Assembly: GCF_009834125.1 (NCBI RefSeq)
Contig: NZ_CP047146.1
Coordinates: forward strand, 4,581,501-4,645,500
DNA from: Streptomyces sp. GS7
Lineage (GTDB): Bacteria > Actinomycetota > Actinomycetes > Streptomycetales > Streptomycetaceae
Length of the DNA stretch: 64,000 nt
Direction: 5' to 3'
Shown here: positions 46,100 to 53,947 of the stretch, one piece after another
Position numbering within the stretch: position 1 is the first letter of the stretch
Layout: every line of letters starts with the position of its first letter
Notes under the pieces: model-generated
Told to the model about the DNA's origin: nothing
Database searches by the model: none
Seen by the model: only the letters and a program-made list of their open reading frames with translations
Program-made: the position numbers and the translations under genes

Positions 46100-46146
46100 C
46101 TCCACGGACTCCACGACCCCATCAACAGAGAAAGGGCAGCACCGCA

Positions 46147-46569
46147 ATGACCATCCGCACTGTCGAGGTCCCCGAGGACAACGCAGTCTTCGGGCAAACC
46201 ACCAGCGCCTTCGCAAGCTTCGGCTATTCCGCGGCGGTCCGCGCGCACGGCCTCCTGTTCATCGCCGGAACGATCGGTCGCCGCGCCGACGGAACCATCC
46301 CGGACACCATTGAAGAGCAGACCGAGATCGCCATCCGGAAGATCGAAGAGATCCTTCGACTGGAGAACCTCGACACGTCCGCCCTCGTCGACGTCACCAG
46401 CTACCACGTCGACATCCGCCAGCACCTGCCCGGCTTCATCGATGCCAAACAGCGCCTCGTCAATGCGCCCTACCCGACCTGGACGATCATCGGGGTCAGC
46501 GGACTCGCCAGCCCCGGACTCCTCATCGAAATCCGCGCGACCGCCGCGTATCCCGACGCATCCCGGTAG
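46147..46569 (+). CDS. RidA-family (Rid/YjgF) protein
   Basis: A 140-residue protein of the Rid family, small trimers whose RidA members hydrolyse reactive enamines/imines to keto acids. Family landmarks: SFGYSAAVRAHGLLFIAGTI, EIAIRKIEEILRLENLDTSA, VDVTSYHVDI and PYPTWTIIGVSGLASPGLLI with an IEIRATA end. The canonical catalytic arginine of RidA (in the NRPARS-type segment) is replaced here by TIIGV-like sequence, so it may belong to another Rid branch. AAAGGG is upstream. Part of the HD-RidA pair. Confidence 0.88.
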   Translation: MTIRTVEVPEDNAVFGQTTSAFASFGYSAAVRAHGLLFIAGTIGRRADGTIPDTIEEQTEIAIRKIEEILRLENLDTSALVDVTSYHVDIRQHLPGFIDAKQRLVNAPYPTWTIIGVSGLASPGLLIEIRATAAYPDASR

Positions 46570-46578
46570 ACCGCCGCC

Positions 46579-46602
46579 CCTGGGCCCGCTCTCCGGCCCA
46601 GG
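46579..46602 (+). terminator. Hairpin after the RidA gene
   Basis: CCTGGGCC (46579-46586) pairs with GGCCCAGG (46595-46602) across 8 nt, starting 10 bp after the stop. Confidence 0.5.
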
Positions 46603-46829
46603 AGCCCGTCACGGCGGACGTGAGGTTCGCTTCTGTACCAACCGGCCGTCACAGCGGGCGGATTCTCAACCGAACTGCCAGCTCCGTCCCTTCGAAGCGC
46701 CCGAGTCAGTAAATGCTGAACGAGCCATCGAGGGCTGCCCGGTCCGTGAGGTGTGTCCGAGGTAGTTCTCCACCGGATCACGGCGGTTGGCTACCGCCTG
46801 CGCGGCCACCGGCGGACTACGGTCAGAGC

Positions 46830-47108
46830 ATGGAGATCATCGTCGTGTACGAGCTCGACCAACCGGCGAGCACGACCGACACCAGATCCGGCGAGGCCGG
46901 GGCCCTGGTCCGACGAGTGCACGCAGCGCCCGGCGCTCCAGGAGCGCCTTCCTCCCCCGGCCCACGGACCTTCTGCGGCAAGGACACCTTCGCCATGGAG
47001 ACATCCTCCTGGCGGCCCTCGGGACACCCGGGTTCACCGTGGTACCCGCAGGCGTACGCCGACCGGGTCTGCGGTAACTGCGACAGCGCGATGGAAGACG
47101 AGACCTGA
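46830..47108 (+). CDS. Small hypothetical protein with a C-terminal CxxC
   Basis: A 92-residue soluble protein beginning MEIIVVYELDQPASTTDTRS. The C-terminal half has TFCGKDTFAMETSSW and DRVCGNCDSAMEDET, three cysteines that could hold a zinc with the nearby histidine. No family recognised. No clear ribosome site; the ATG at 46830 is preferred over longer readings because the upstream part is not protein-like. Confidence 0.5.
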   Translation: MEIIVVYELDQPASTTDTRSGEAGALVRRVHAAPGAPGAPSSPGPRTFCGKDTFAMETSSWRPSGHPGSPWYPQAYADRVCGNCDSAMEDET

Positions 47109-47174
47109 GCCAAGCCCACCGGATAGCACGCCGTCGTCCATACGAAGGGCTCACTCAGCTAGCTTGTTTTTTAA

Positions 47175-48092
47175 GGATTCCTAGCAAAATGAGGTTTTCA
47201 GGCGTCGCCAGCAGATGATGCTGCAGCCGAGGATGAGGAAAGCTTCGTGGAGGTCTTCTCTGATCTCCCAGCGGATGCGCAGGCGCCGGAACCAGTGCAG
47301 GAGGGCGAAGGCTGCTTCGGCGACCCATCGGTGAATGCCCAGACCGGAGCCGTGCTGGGTGCCGCGGCGGGCGATGAGGGGGCGGATGCCCACCTCGCGC
47401 AGTTCGCGGCGGTAGGTGTCGGAGTCGTAGGCGCGGTCGGCGAACAGAGCGTCGGGGCGCTTTCGGGGGCGCCCCCGCTTGCCTTTGACGGCCGGTATGG
47501 CGTGGACCAGCGGCATGAGCTGGGTGACGTCGTGGCGGTTTCCGCCTGTGAGCGTGGCCGCCAGCGGGATGCCGTGCGCTTCGGTGATCACGTGGTGCTT
47601 GCTGCCTGTCTTTCCCCGATCCACCGGTGAGGGCCCGGTCTTCGCGCCGCCCTTCATCGCCCGCAGATGGGAGCCGTCGACCGCGGCCCGGGAGAAGTCC
47701 AGCAGCCCGGCCGCACGTAGCTCGGCCAGCAGCAGTTCGTGAAGAGCCTGCCACACCCCGGCCTGATGCCAGTCGCGCAGCCTGCGCCAGCACGTGCTGC
47801 CCGAGCCGTATCCCAGCTCCTGGGGCAGGAACTCCCAAGGGATGCCGGTGTACAGCACGAACAGGATCCCGCTCAGCACCCGCCGGTCATCGAGCCGTTT
47901 GCGACCCGGATACCTCACGCGGCGCTCAATCACCGGCAGCAGCCCGGCAATCCGCTCCCACAACCCGTCCTCGACTTCCCACGGCCTCCGCTGCACCATG
48001 CCCAACGCCCCCACCACAACACCAGACAGAGGCACAACACCGGCTGACGGCCTGTCATTCCAAGGCAGTACAGCTCATTTTGCTAGGAGTCC
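47175..48092 (-). mobile_element. IS5-family insertion sequence (complete)
   Basis: A 918-bp element with 19-bp ends GGATTCCTAGCAAAATGAG (left) and the same with one mismatch at the right, flanked by TAA direct repeats (47172-47174 and 48093-48095). It contains one transposase whose stop codon lies inside the left terminal repeat. Confidence 0.88.
47181..47999 (-). CDS. IS5-family transposase
   Basis: A 272-residue transposase with an N-terminal DUF4096-like domain (MVQRRPWEVEDGLWERIAGL, GILFVLYTGIPWEFLPQELG) and the DDE core: AAVDGSHLRAMKGGAKTGPS (first Asp), LFADRAYDSDTYRRELREVG (second Asp) and HRWVAEAAFALLHWFRRLRI (Glu region). It appears intact. The TAG stop is formed by the element's own end. 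The ATG at 47999 is more likely than the one 12 codons upstream. Confidence 0.92.
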   Translation of the reverse strand: MVQRRPWEVEDGLWERIAGLLPVIERRVRYPGRKRLDDRRVLSGILFVLYTGIPWEFLPQELGYGSGSTCWRRLRDWHQAGVWQALHELLLAELRAAGLLDFSRAAVDGSHLRAMKGGAKTGPSPVDRGKTGSKHHVITEAHGIPLAATLTGGNRHDVTQLMPLVHAIPAVKGKRGRPRKRPDALFADRAYDSDTYRRELREVGIRPLIARRGTQHGSGLGIHRWVAEAAFALLHWFRRLRIRWEIREDLHEAFLILGCSIICWRRLKTSFC

Positions 48093-48221
48093 TAAGATCC
48101 AGTCTCGAATGTGCTTCGAACTTGATCAGCGTTTTCGCAGTTCAGCGGACGTGAAGGCGGCCTTCGGCTGATCATGTGCTCCGACCAAGGAACGCACACA
48201 CTCAGCACGAAGGCCGTAAGG

Positions 48222-49679
48222 ATGAGTCTGTCGCATCACGCCGTTGAACATGGGCAGTTCGCAGAACTGTCACGCTTCCGAGGCGAGTTCTACTCCTGTC
48301 TGACCAGGCGTGCGGACGCACAGTTCGAGTTGGCCGATGCCGTGCTGAGTGCGGACGGCCCGGTCCGTTCTCTGGTTGAGTTGTCGCTGGTGGGGGAACA
48401 TCGCCGCGGGCACGGTGGCCTCTACGACGCCTTGGCCGCCGGCCGGATGGACATCGGCCGGCTGCGGCGGGCAGTGGCCGCAGTACCTCTGCCACGGGCT
48501 GCGGACGGCCGGCTGGTGCTGGCCGCCGACATCACCTGCTGGCTGCGGCCCAACGCACACACCTCACCGCAGCGGATCCTGTGCCACACCTACGGCCGCG
48601 GCAAAGACCAGCACATTCCCGTTCCGGGTTGGCCGTACTCGGTGATCTGCGCGCTGGAGACGGGCCGCAGCTCGTGGACCGCGCCACTGGACGCGCTCCG
48701 ACTGGCACCGGGCGACGACGACGCCACCGTCACCGCCAGACAGATGCGCGAGTTGGTCGGCCGGCTGATGGAGGCAGGGCAGTGGAAAGGCGGCGACCCC
48801 GAGATCCTCATCGTCGTGGATGCCGGATACGACGTGCCCCGCCTGGCATTCCTGCTCAAGGATCTGCCGGTGCAGGTGCTGGGCCGGATGCGTTCGGACC
48901 GCGTCCTGCGTCGTGCCGCCCCACCGCGAAAGCCCCATACGATAGGCCGCCCGCCGCGTCACGGCGGCGAGTTCGCCTTCGGCGACCAGTCCACCTGGGA
49001 CATCCCAAACGCGCAGACCGTCACGCAGACCCGTCTGTACGGCACCGCCACCGCCCAGGCATGGGACCGTCTCCACCCACGGCTGACACACCGTTCCGCC
49101 TGGGTCGCCGAACTGGGAACCCTCCCGGTCATCGAGGGAACTGTGATCCACCTGCAGGTCGAGCGCCTGCCCAGCGGCGCCATCCCGAAACCGGTGTGGC
49201 TGTGGTGGTCGGGCACCGACGCCACCCCCACTCAGGTCGACCTGCTCTGGCAGACCTTCCTGCGACGCTTCGACATCGAGCACACCTTTCGGCTGTTCAA
49301 ACAGACCCTCGGCTGGACCCGCCCCAAGATCCGCACCCCCGAAGCCGCCGACCGGTGGACCTGGCTCATCCTCGCCGCATACACCCAACTCCGCCTTGCC
49401 CGGCCACTGGCGGCCGACCTGCGGCGGCCCTGGGAACGACCAGCAGAGCCCTACAAACTCACCCCTGCCCGAGTCCGCCGCGACTTCAGGCACCTCCGCC
49501 CGAAGACCCTCTGCCCCGCCGAAGCACCGAAACCCTCCCGCCCCGGCCCAGGCCGACCACCCGGCCGCAAGAACACCCACCCCACACCCCGCCACGACGT
49601 CCACACAGTCCGCAAAACAGACAAAACGAAACGACGAACGAAGAAATCAACAACCCCACGACCCCGCCGCAAAGGTTAA
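48222..49679 (+). CDS. IS-type transposase (NF041680-like, DDE)
   Basis: A 485-residue transposase of the large actinobacterial group related to IS701. Key regions: LVLAADITCWLRPNAHTSPQ (first Asp), DPEILIVVDAGYDVPRLAFL (second Asp) and RRFDIEHTFRLFKQTLGWTR (Glu). A basic C-terminus of ~45 residues (RPGPGRPPGRKNTHP) follows. The frame is intact. Short inverted ends CTTGATC (about 48121) and GATCAAG (about 49681-49687) are the likely borders, not firmly proven. It lies 30 bp beyond the IS5 element. Confidence 0.85.
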   Translation: MSLSHHAVEHGQFAELSRFRGEFYSCLTRRADAQFELADAVLSADGPVRSLVELSLVGEHRRGHGGLYDALAAGRMDIGRLRRAVAAVPLPRAADGRLVLAADITCWLRPNAHTSPQRILCHTYGRGKDQHIPVPGWPYSVICALETGRSSWTAPLDALRLAPGDDDATVTARQMRELVGRLMEAGQWKGGDPEILIVVDAGYDVPRLAFLLKDLPVQVLGRMRSDRVLRRAAPPRKPHTIGRPPRHGGEFAFGDQSTWDIPNAQTVTQTRLYGTATAQAWDRLHPRLTHRSAWVAELGTLPVIEGTVIHLQVERLPSGAIPKPVWLWWSGTDATPTQVDLLWQTFLRRFDIEHTFRLFKQTLGWTRPKIRTPEAADRWTWLILAAYTQLRLARPLAADLRRPWERPAEPYKLTPARVRRDFRHLRPKTLCPAEAPKPSRPGPGRPPGRKNTHPTPRHDVHTVRKTDKTKRRTKKSTTPRPRRKG

Positions 49680-49690
49680 AGATCAAGCTA

Positions 49691-49720
49691 AGGCGTGTTT
49701 CGAAAGTGCTGGTCACAGCC
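49691..49720. repeat. Solo end of an IS5-type element
   Basis: GGCGTGTTTCGAAAGTGCTG and the next bases match, at 24 of 26 positions, the reverse complement of the right end of the IS5 relic at 52141-52166. It is in the opposite orientation and has no transposase attached. The following bases to 49907 show no gene. Confidence 0.6.
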
Positions 49721-49907
49721 AGATCCGAGGTGGGTGACTGCGCTGGTGCGGGCCCTGTTGGTCCTGACGAACCGAGAAGTCGCCCGCTGGCCGACGATCT
49801 ACACCGAAGCCATCCACCCACAACCAGCGTGAGCACGCCGACACCGACGCACACCAGGTCCGTGACCCGCCACTTCACGATGCACACCACTCACTCCGCG
49901 AGCCTGA

Positions 49908-50396
49908 CTACAAGGAGGACACCGCCTCCCCGTTCCGCCAAGCAATCCGCCTCGGCATCGGTTCCCCTACCACCGAGTCCCGCAGGAACAGCGGTGTCCA
50001 GCCGCCCATGCTCAGGTAGCCGTTCACACTCCGGGTGAGGGTCAAGCCGTACCCGTCGGGGGCGTCCGCCCAACCCGTGCGCGTACGGGCATCCCCTTCG
50101 TCCCTGATCGTCCAGCCCCACTCGCGCCACACCCCTGTCACCAGGTCGAAATACCGGTCGCATGTGTTCGGCGTGGTTCCCAGCATCCAGTACCTGATGT
50201 TGAAGGTCGCCCAGCCGTCATCGGGATGGTTCAGGTCCTCGGACAGGACAACCCCGCCGTGCAGGCCCGCGCGGGGCAGGTCCGGATGCCGTAGCGCCAG
50301 CGACAGTTCCGGGGGCAGCACACGGAGCGTCTCCGTGAAGTGCCGTAGCAGCTGGGTACGCGCCTCTGCCTGTGTTCTCGCCGTTCTCACCCGCAT
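49908..50396 (-). CDS. Hypothetical protein (divergent pair, left)
   Basis: A 162-residue soluble protein. Its centre has WATFNIRYWMLGTTPNTCDR, YFDLVTGVWREWGWTIRDEG and YGLTLTRSVNGYLSMGGWTP, a beta-rich pattern suggesting a small sandwich fold. No signal peptide. The start at 50396 is tentative since no ribosome site is visible. It is divergent by ~35 bp from a gene with a DnaJ-like zinc region, so the two may be co-regulated. Function unknown. Confidence 0.65.
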   Translation of the reverse strand: MRVRTARTQAEARTQLLRHFTETLRVLPPELSLALRHPDLPRAGLHGGVVLSEDLNHPDDGWATFNIRYWMLGTTPNTCDRYFDLVTGVWREWGWTIRDEGDARTRTGWADAPDGYGLTLTRSVNGYLSMGGWTPLFLRDSVVGEPMPRRIAWRNGEAVSSL

Positions 50397-50429
50397 AGGA
50401 TGCCCGTGATCAAGCGAGAGAGGGCTCCC

Positions 50430-51107
50430 GTGGGAGAAATACCTGGTGCGCGTGAGGCGTTGGACCGGCTCGGGCGTTCCCTGCGTGCGCAGCTCGTCGA
50501 GCTGATCAACGACCTGACCCCCGGCGCCGACCTCGGCCTCCTCTTCCTCGATTGGCCGGACGTCGCCGACTGGCACGAGCCTTTGCGCTACAGCTACTCG
50601 GCCGTGTTCCGTGGGCGACGCCCCGAAGGGGTCGGCGCTGCCGACGTCGTCTCCAGGGCGGCTGGCCTGTTCAGCCCGGCCGACTGGGACATCGCGGGGC
50701 CGGAGGAGGAGATCGACGGCACGAAACGCACGTACGTGCTCACCGCCCGCCATTCCGACGGCACTCGCATCGAAGTCCGCACGGGCGACCGTACCTCGGC
50801 CGTGTTCTACAGCGGGCAGACCCCCGCCCTGGCCCTGCACGAACCGGAGGAGTTCCAGTGGCCGGAGCCGGTCCGGACGCCCGAGACCCTCACGTCCGGC
50901 TACGTGCTCTGCTACGAGTGTGACGGCCTCGGCGCCTGCCACGACTGCGGTGGACGCGGCTGGGTGCCCAGCGAGCCCCACGGGCGCAGCAACTGCAGGC
51001 AGTGCGGCGGGCATCGCGTCTGCCCCATCTGCCGGGGCGCGGGCCAGCTGGCCGTCTCCGAGCTGTCGTCGTACCAGCTGACCTACTACCCCGAACTGAG
51101 CCGGTAG
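50430..51107 (+). CDS. Hypothetical protein with DnaJ-like cysteine-rich zinc region
   Basis: A 225-residue protein. The N-terminal ~150 residues contain LGRSLRAQLVELINDLTPGA and LRYSYSAVFRGRRPEGVGAA, an unrecognised domain. The C-terminal ~60 residues have repeated CxxCxGxG-type motifs: CYECDGLGACHDCGGRGW, CRQCGGHRVCPICRGAGQ, like the zinc-finger region of DnaJ. No J domain is present. The GTG at 50430 follows GAGAGAGGG by 6 nt and is preferred to the ATG at 50400. Divergent partner at 49908. Confidence 0.7.
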   Translation: MGEIPGAREALDRLGRSLRAQLVELINDLTPGADLGLLFLDWPDVADWHEPLRYSYSAVFRGRRPEGVGAADVVSRAAGLFSPADWDIAGPEEEIDGTKRTYVLTARHSDGTRIEVRTGDRTSAVFYSGQTPALALHEPEEFQWPEPVRTPETLTSGYVLCYECDGLGACHDCGGRGWVPSEPHGRSNCRQCGGHRVCPICRGAGQLAVSELSSYQLTYYPELSR

Positions 51108-51112
51108 CCGCT

Positions 51113-51222
51113 ATGACCTGTTCGAAAGTGGATCAAGGTCGTGCGATGATCGCCTCCCGTGGCTCGGGCAGATCCGACAGAGATTCAGTGGACGGTGCTG
51201 GAAGCGTTGTTGCCGAAGGGCG
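51113..51222 (+). pseudogene. 5' stub of an IS5-type element
   Basis: An element end (TTCGAAAGTGGATCAAGGTC) followed by the first ~25 codons of a transposase (ADPTEIQWTVLEALLPKG). It is cut off abruptly at 51222, where another copy of the same type begins, suggesting insertion of one into the other or a deletion between them. Confidence 0.6.
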
Positions 51223-51271
51223 CTAGCGCGCGTATCGAAAGTGGATCTTGGGCGTGAGATGATCTTGGCTC

Positions 51272-52145
51272 GTGGCACGTGGAGATCTGACGGATGCACA
51301 GTGGGCCCGCCTGGAGCCGCTGCTACCCAAGGGCAAGAAGCCTGGCCGGCCTCCGATATGGACGAGGCGGCAGCTGATCGACGGCATACGGTGGCGGACC
51401 CGGACGGGTGTGCCGTGGCGGGATATCCCGGAGCGGTACGGGCCATGGGGTCGGGTGTACGACCTGTTCCGGCGCTGGCAGCGGGACGGCACCTGACAGC
51501 GTATCTTCACCGAACTGCAGGCCCAGGCCGACGCCAAGAACCTGATCACCTGGGACATCAACGTCGACTCCACCATCTGCCGGGGCCACCAGCACGCCGC
51601 CGGGGCGCGGAAAGGGGGATCTGCAAAAAGAGCCGCCGGGTGGCATCACCACCGAGCCGGCCGACCACGGCCTCGGACGCTCGCGCGGCGGCCTGACCAC
51701 CAAGCTGCACCTGGCCGTCGAGCAGGGCCAGAAACCCATGTCGATCGTCATCACGGCCGGACAGCGCGGGGACTCCCCGCAGTTCGAGCTCGTCCTGAAG
51801 GCGATCTGCGTGCCCCGTATCGGGCCGGGCAGGCCCCGCACGCGGCCCGACCATGTGCGCGCAGACAAGGCGTACGCCTCTCGCGCCAACCGTGCCTACC
51901 TGCAGCGACGCGGGATCCGCTGCACGATCCCGGACAAGGCCGACCAGGTCCGCAACCGCAAGAAGCGCGGCTCCCGCGGCGGTCGGCCGCCGAAGTTCGA
52001 CAAGACCGACTACCGCGAGCGGCACGCGGTCGAGTGCGGGATCAACCGCCTCAAACGCCACCGCGCGGTCGCCACCCGCTACGAGAAACTCGCCGTCCGC
52101 TACGAAGCGACCGTTCTCGTCGCAGCCATCAACGAGTGGCTGTGA
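51272..52145 (+). pseudogene. IS5-family transposase, interrupted by a stop and a frameshift
   Basis: Starts LTDAQWARLEPLLPKGKKPG and runs to RVYDLFRRWQRDGT, then a TGA (where the family has Trp), then [20 protein letters not shown] and [21 protein letters not shown] frameshift near 51635 leads to [20 protein letters not shown] and [20 protein letters not shown], ending [20 protein letters not shown]. Ends at 51230 (GCGCGTATCGAAAGTGG) and about 52166 (reverse complement GGCGTGTATCGAATGTG) are the likely borders. Two lesions make it inactive. Confidence 0.8.
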
Positions 52146-52285
52146 CCAGCACATTCGATACACGCCCCAGTGGGCGCGACGCAGCCAAGTCTTCGGGCAT
52201 TGTTGATGAGCCCTCACTCCGCACGGGGCTCAGCGAGATAGGTGCCGGCCAGCGTGCCGTCGTATCCCGCGGCCTGGACTGCGGC

Positions 52286-52730
52286 CTACAGGGTCGGGGA
52301 GTCCTGGCCGATGCCTTCGCCGATCATCGTCAGGTAGTGCGCGCGAGTCAGTTCGCGCTCGACCCATTGGTGTGCGCAGCGGCAGCGGATGCTGACTTCG
52401 TTGCGGTCGCGGATGACCATCCAGTCGCGTCGGGCGCCGCAGTTCGGGCACATGACGGTGATCCCGGTGATGACGATTTCCTCGGGGTGTGTGGTGGCGC
52501 GCAAACCGATGTTCCCGCCAGAGGGCTGCGTCTCCTGCTGGAGCCGCAGCAGCGGGTCGTCGCCGGCTGCCGTCTGGGGCAGAGCGGTTCTCGGGGCCTG
52601 ACGGTTCTTGCTGAGTGGTGGCGAGCCTGGACGGACACGGACCCGCCCTCCGAGCTCCAGGCCCTGATAGACGCGGTCACCACCGGACACGGCATCGACC
52701 TCTACCGCCGGATTTAACGAACTACCGCTA
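52286..52730 (-). CDS. Zinc-ribbon protein gene, 5'-truncated by IS630
   Basis: The 3' ~148 codons of a gene whose beginning is interrupted at 52731 by an IS630 element. The preserved part has PLLRLQQETQPSGGNIGLRA, IVITGITVMCPNCGARRDWM and EVSIRCRCAHQWVERELTRA, a rubredoxin-like zinc ribbon (CPNC ... CRC). An internal ATG (MCPNCG) could still give a ~55-residue product. The missing 5' part was not found beyond the IS. Family unknown. Confidence 0.5.
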
Positions 52731-52777
52731 CTGAGGCTTGATGCTGGGGTTGACGGCTCGTCTGGTGGTGCTATCCC

Positions 52778-53287
52778 GTGGTTATGGAGGAGACGGGATT
52801 GACGCGGGAGGGGCGTCTGCATCGGGAGCGGCTGCGCTTGCAGGCGGCCGAGTGGTTCGAAGAGGGCGTTCCCCAGGCAGAAGTAGCCCGGCGGTTGGGG
52901 GCTTCCCGACAGGCGGTGCACGTCTGGCACAAGAAGTGGGAGAACGGTGGGATACAGGCATTGCGCTCCGCAGGGCCGTCGGGCAGGCGCCCGCTGGTCT
53001 CGGGGGAAGAATTCGCGCAGGTCGCGGAGGCGTTGAAGCAGGGCCCCGCCGCACACGGCTTCACCGGGCAGGTGTGGACCCTGGCCCGGATCCGCCGGGT
53101 GATCCAGGAGACGACCGGCGCCGAGTACACCACCCCGTCCGGGGTGTGGCGGCTGCTGAAGCGACACGGCTGGTCGCGGCAGACCCCCACGCGCCGAGCC
53201 TACGAACGCGATGAGAAGGCGGTGATGACCTGGCGGAGCGAGGTGTGGCCCCAGGTAAAACCACCGCCGAGCGCAGTGGAGCAGTGA
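52778..53287 (+). CDS. IS630 transposase, first frame
   Basis: A 169-residue N-terminal half: helix-turn-helix QAEVARRLGASRQAVHVWHK, a linker helix, then YTTPSGVWRLLKRHGWSRQT, the Tc1/mariner-type DNA-binding part. The frame overlaps the second by about 40 bp. A -1 shift at GGTAAAACC (about 53255-53263) would join QV to KTTAERSGAV and give one full transposase. That is the typical arrangement for two-frame IS630 elements. Confidence 0.85.
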   Translation: MVMEETGLTREGRLHRERLRLQAAEWFEEGVPQAEVARRLGASRQAVHVWHKKWENGGIQALRSAGPSGRRPLVSGEEFAQVAEALKQGPAAHGFTGQVWTLARIRRVIQETTGAEYTTPSGVWRLLKRHGWSRQTPTRRAYERDEKAVMTWRSEVWPQVKPPPSAVEQ

Positions 53288-53835
53288 TCGCCTTCTCGGA
53301 CGAATCCGGTCTGTCGCTACTACCACCGGTGCGACGGACCTGGGCACCCGGCGGCCAGACCCCCACCATCGAGATGCGGATGGGGCAGCGGCCCAAGGTC
53401 TCCGTCGTCGGCTGGTGCTCCTGCCGCCCCGGCCGGCCGGCGAGGTACTTCTACCGGGTCGTGCCCGGATCGGTCACCGACCGCATCCTCATCCGCCAAT
53501 TACGCCAGGTGCACCAGTCCCTCGGCCGCCCGATCATACTGATCTGGGACAACCTCAGTAGCCATCGCAGCCGCCGGATGCACACGTTCGCCGCCCGCAG
53601 CCACTGGCTCACCTTGGTCTATCTCCCGCCTTACGCACCGGACCTCAACCCGGTCGAAGGCGGCTGGGCACACGTCAAAAGCGGGCCGCTGGCCAACCTC
53701 GGCGCCCGAACCCTCGACGAACTCCTCACCACCGCCCGCCGCGGCCTGCGACACATCCAACATCACCCGGCCCTGGTCACCGGATTCCTCGCAGCCACCC
53801 GCCTGGACTGGAACCCACAACCGTCAACCCCATAA
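53245..53835 (+). CDS. IS630 transposase, second frame
   Basis: A 196-residue catalytic half with the DDE triad: AVIAFSDESGLSLLPPVRRT (first Asp), PIILIWDNLSSHRSRRMHTF (second Asp) and LPPYAPDLNPVEGGWAHVKS (Glu). It lies in the -1 frame relative to the first half and is expected to be made as a fusion by programmed frameshifting rather than alone. Nothing inside is broken. Confidence 0.85.
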   Translation: MAPGKTTAERSGAVIAFSDESGLSLLPPVRRTWAPGGQTPTIEMRMGQRPKVSVVGWCSCRPGRPARYFYRVVPGSVTDRILIRQLRQVHQSLGRPIILIWDNLSSHRSRRMHTFAARSHWLTLVYLPPYAPDLNPVEGGWAHVKSGPLANLGARTLDELLTTARRGLRHIQHHPALVTGFLAATRLDWNPQPSTP

Positions 53836-53947
53836 ACAAAGGTCAGTAGAGGCTGTCGTCATGAGGGCGGGTGACAGAGGCTGACGTGCCGAGGGCAGGT
53901 GATGCGCCCCAGGTGCCGACGGCGCCGACGAGCGGTAGAACGTAGGG

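Larger units (their letters stand above)
52731..53846 (+). mobile_element. IS630-family insertion sequence (complete)
   Basis: A 1116-bp element flanked by TA on both sides (52729-52730 and 53847-53848). Ends: CTGAGGCTTGATGCTGGGGT and, reversed, CTGACCTTTGTTTATGGGGT, both continuing TGACGG. Encodes a transposase in two overlapping frames. It truncates the zinc-ribbon gene. Confidence 0.85.

Noticed and set aside
52600..52717. Plus-strand end ELQALIDAVTTGHGIDLYRR
   Set aside because: Looks protein-like, but the opposite strand carries the zinc-ribbon gene with clear CxxC motifs in the same stretch.
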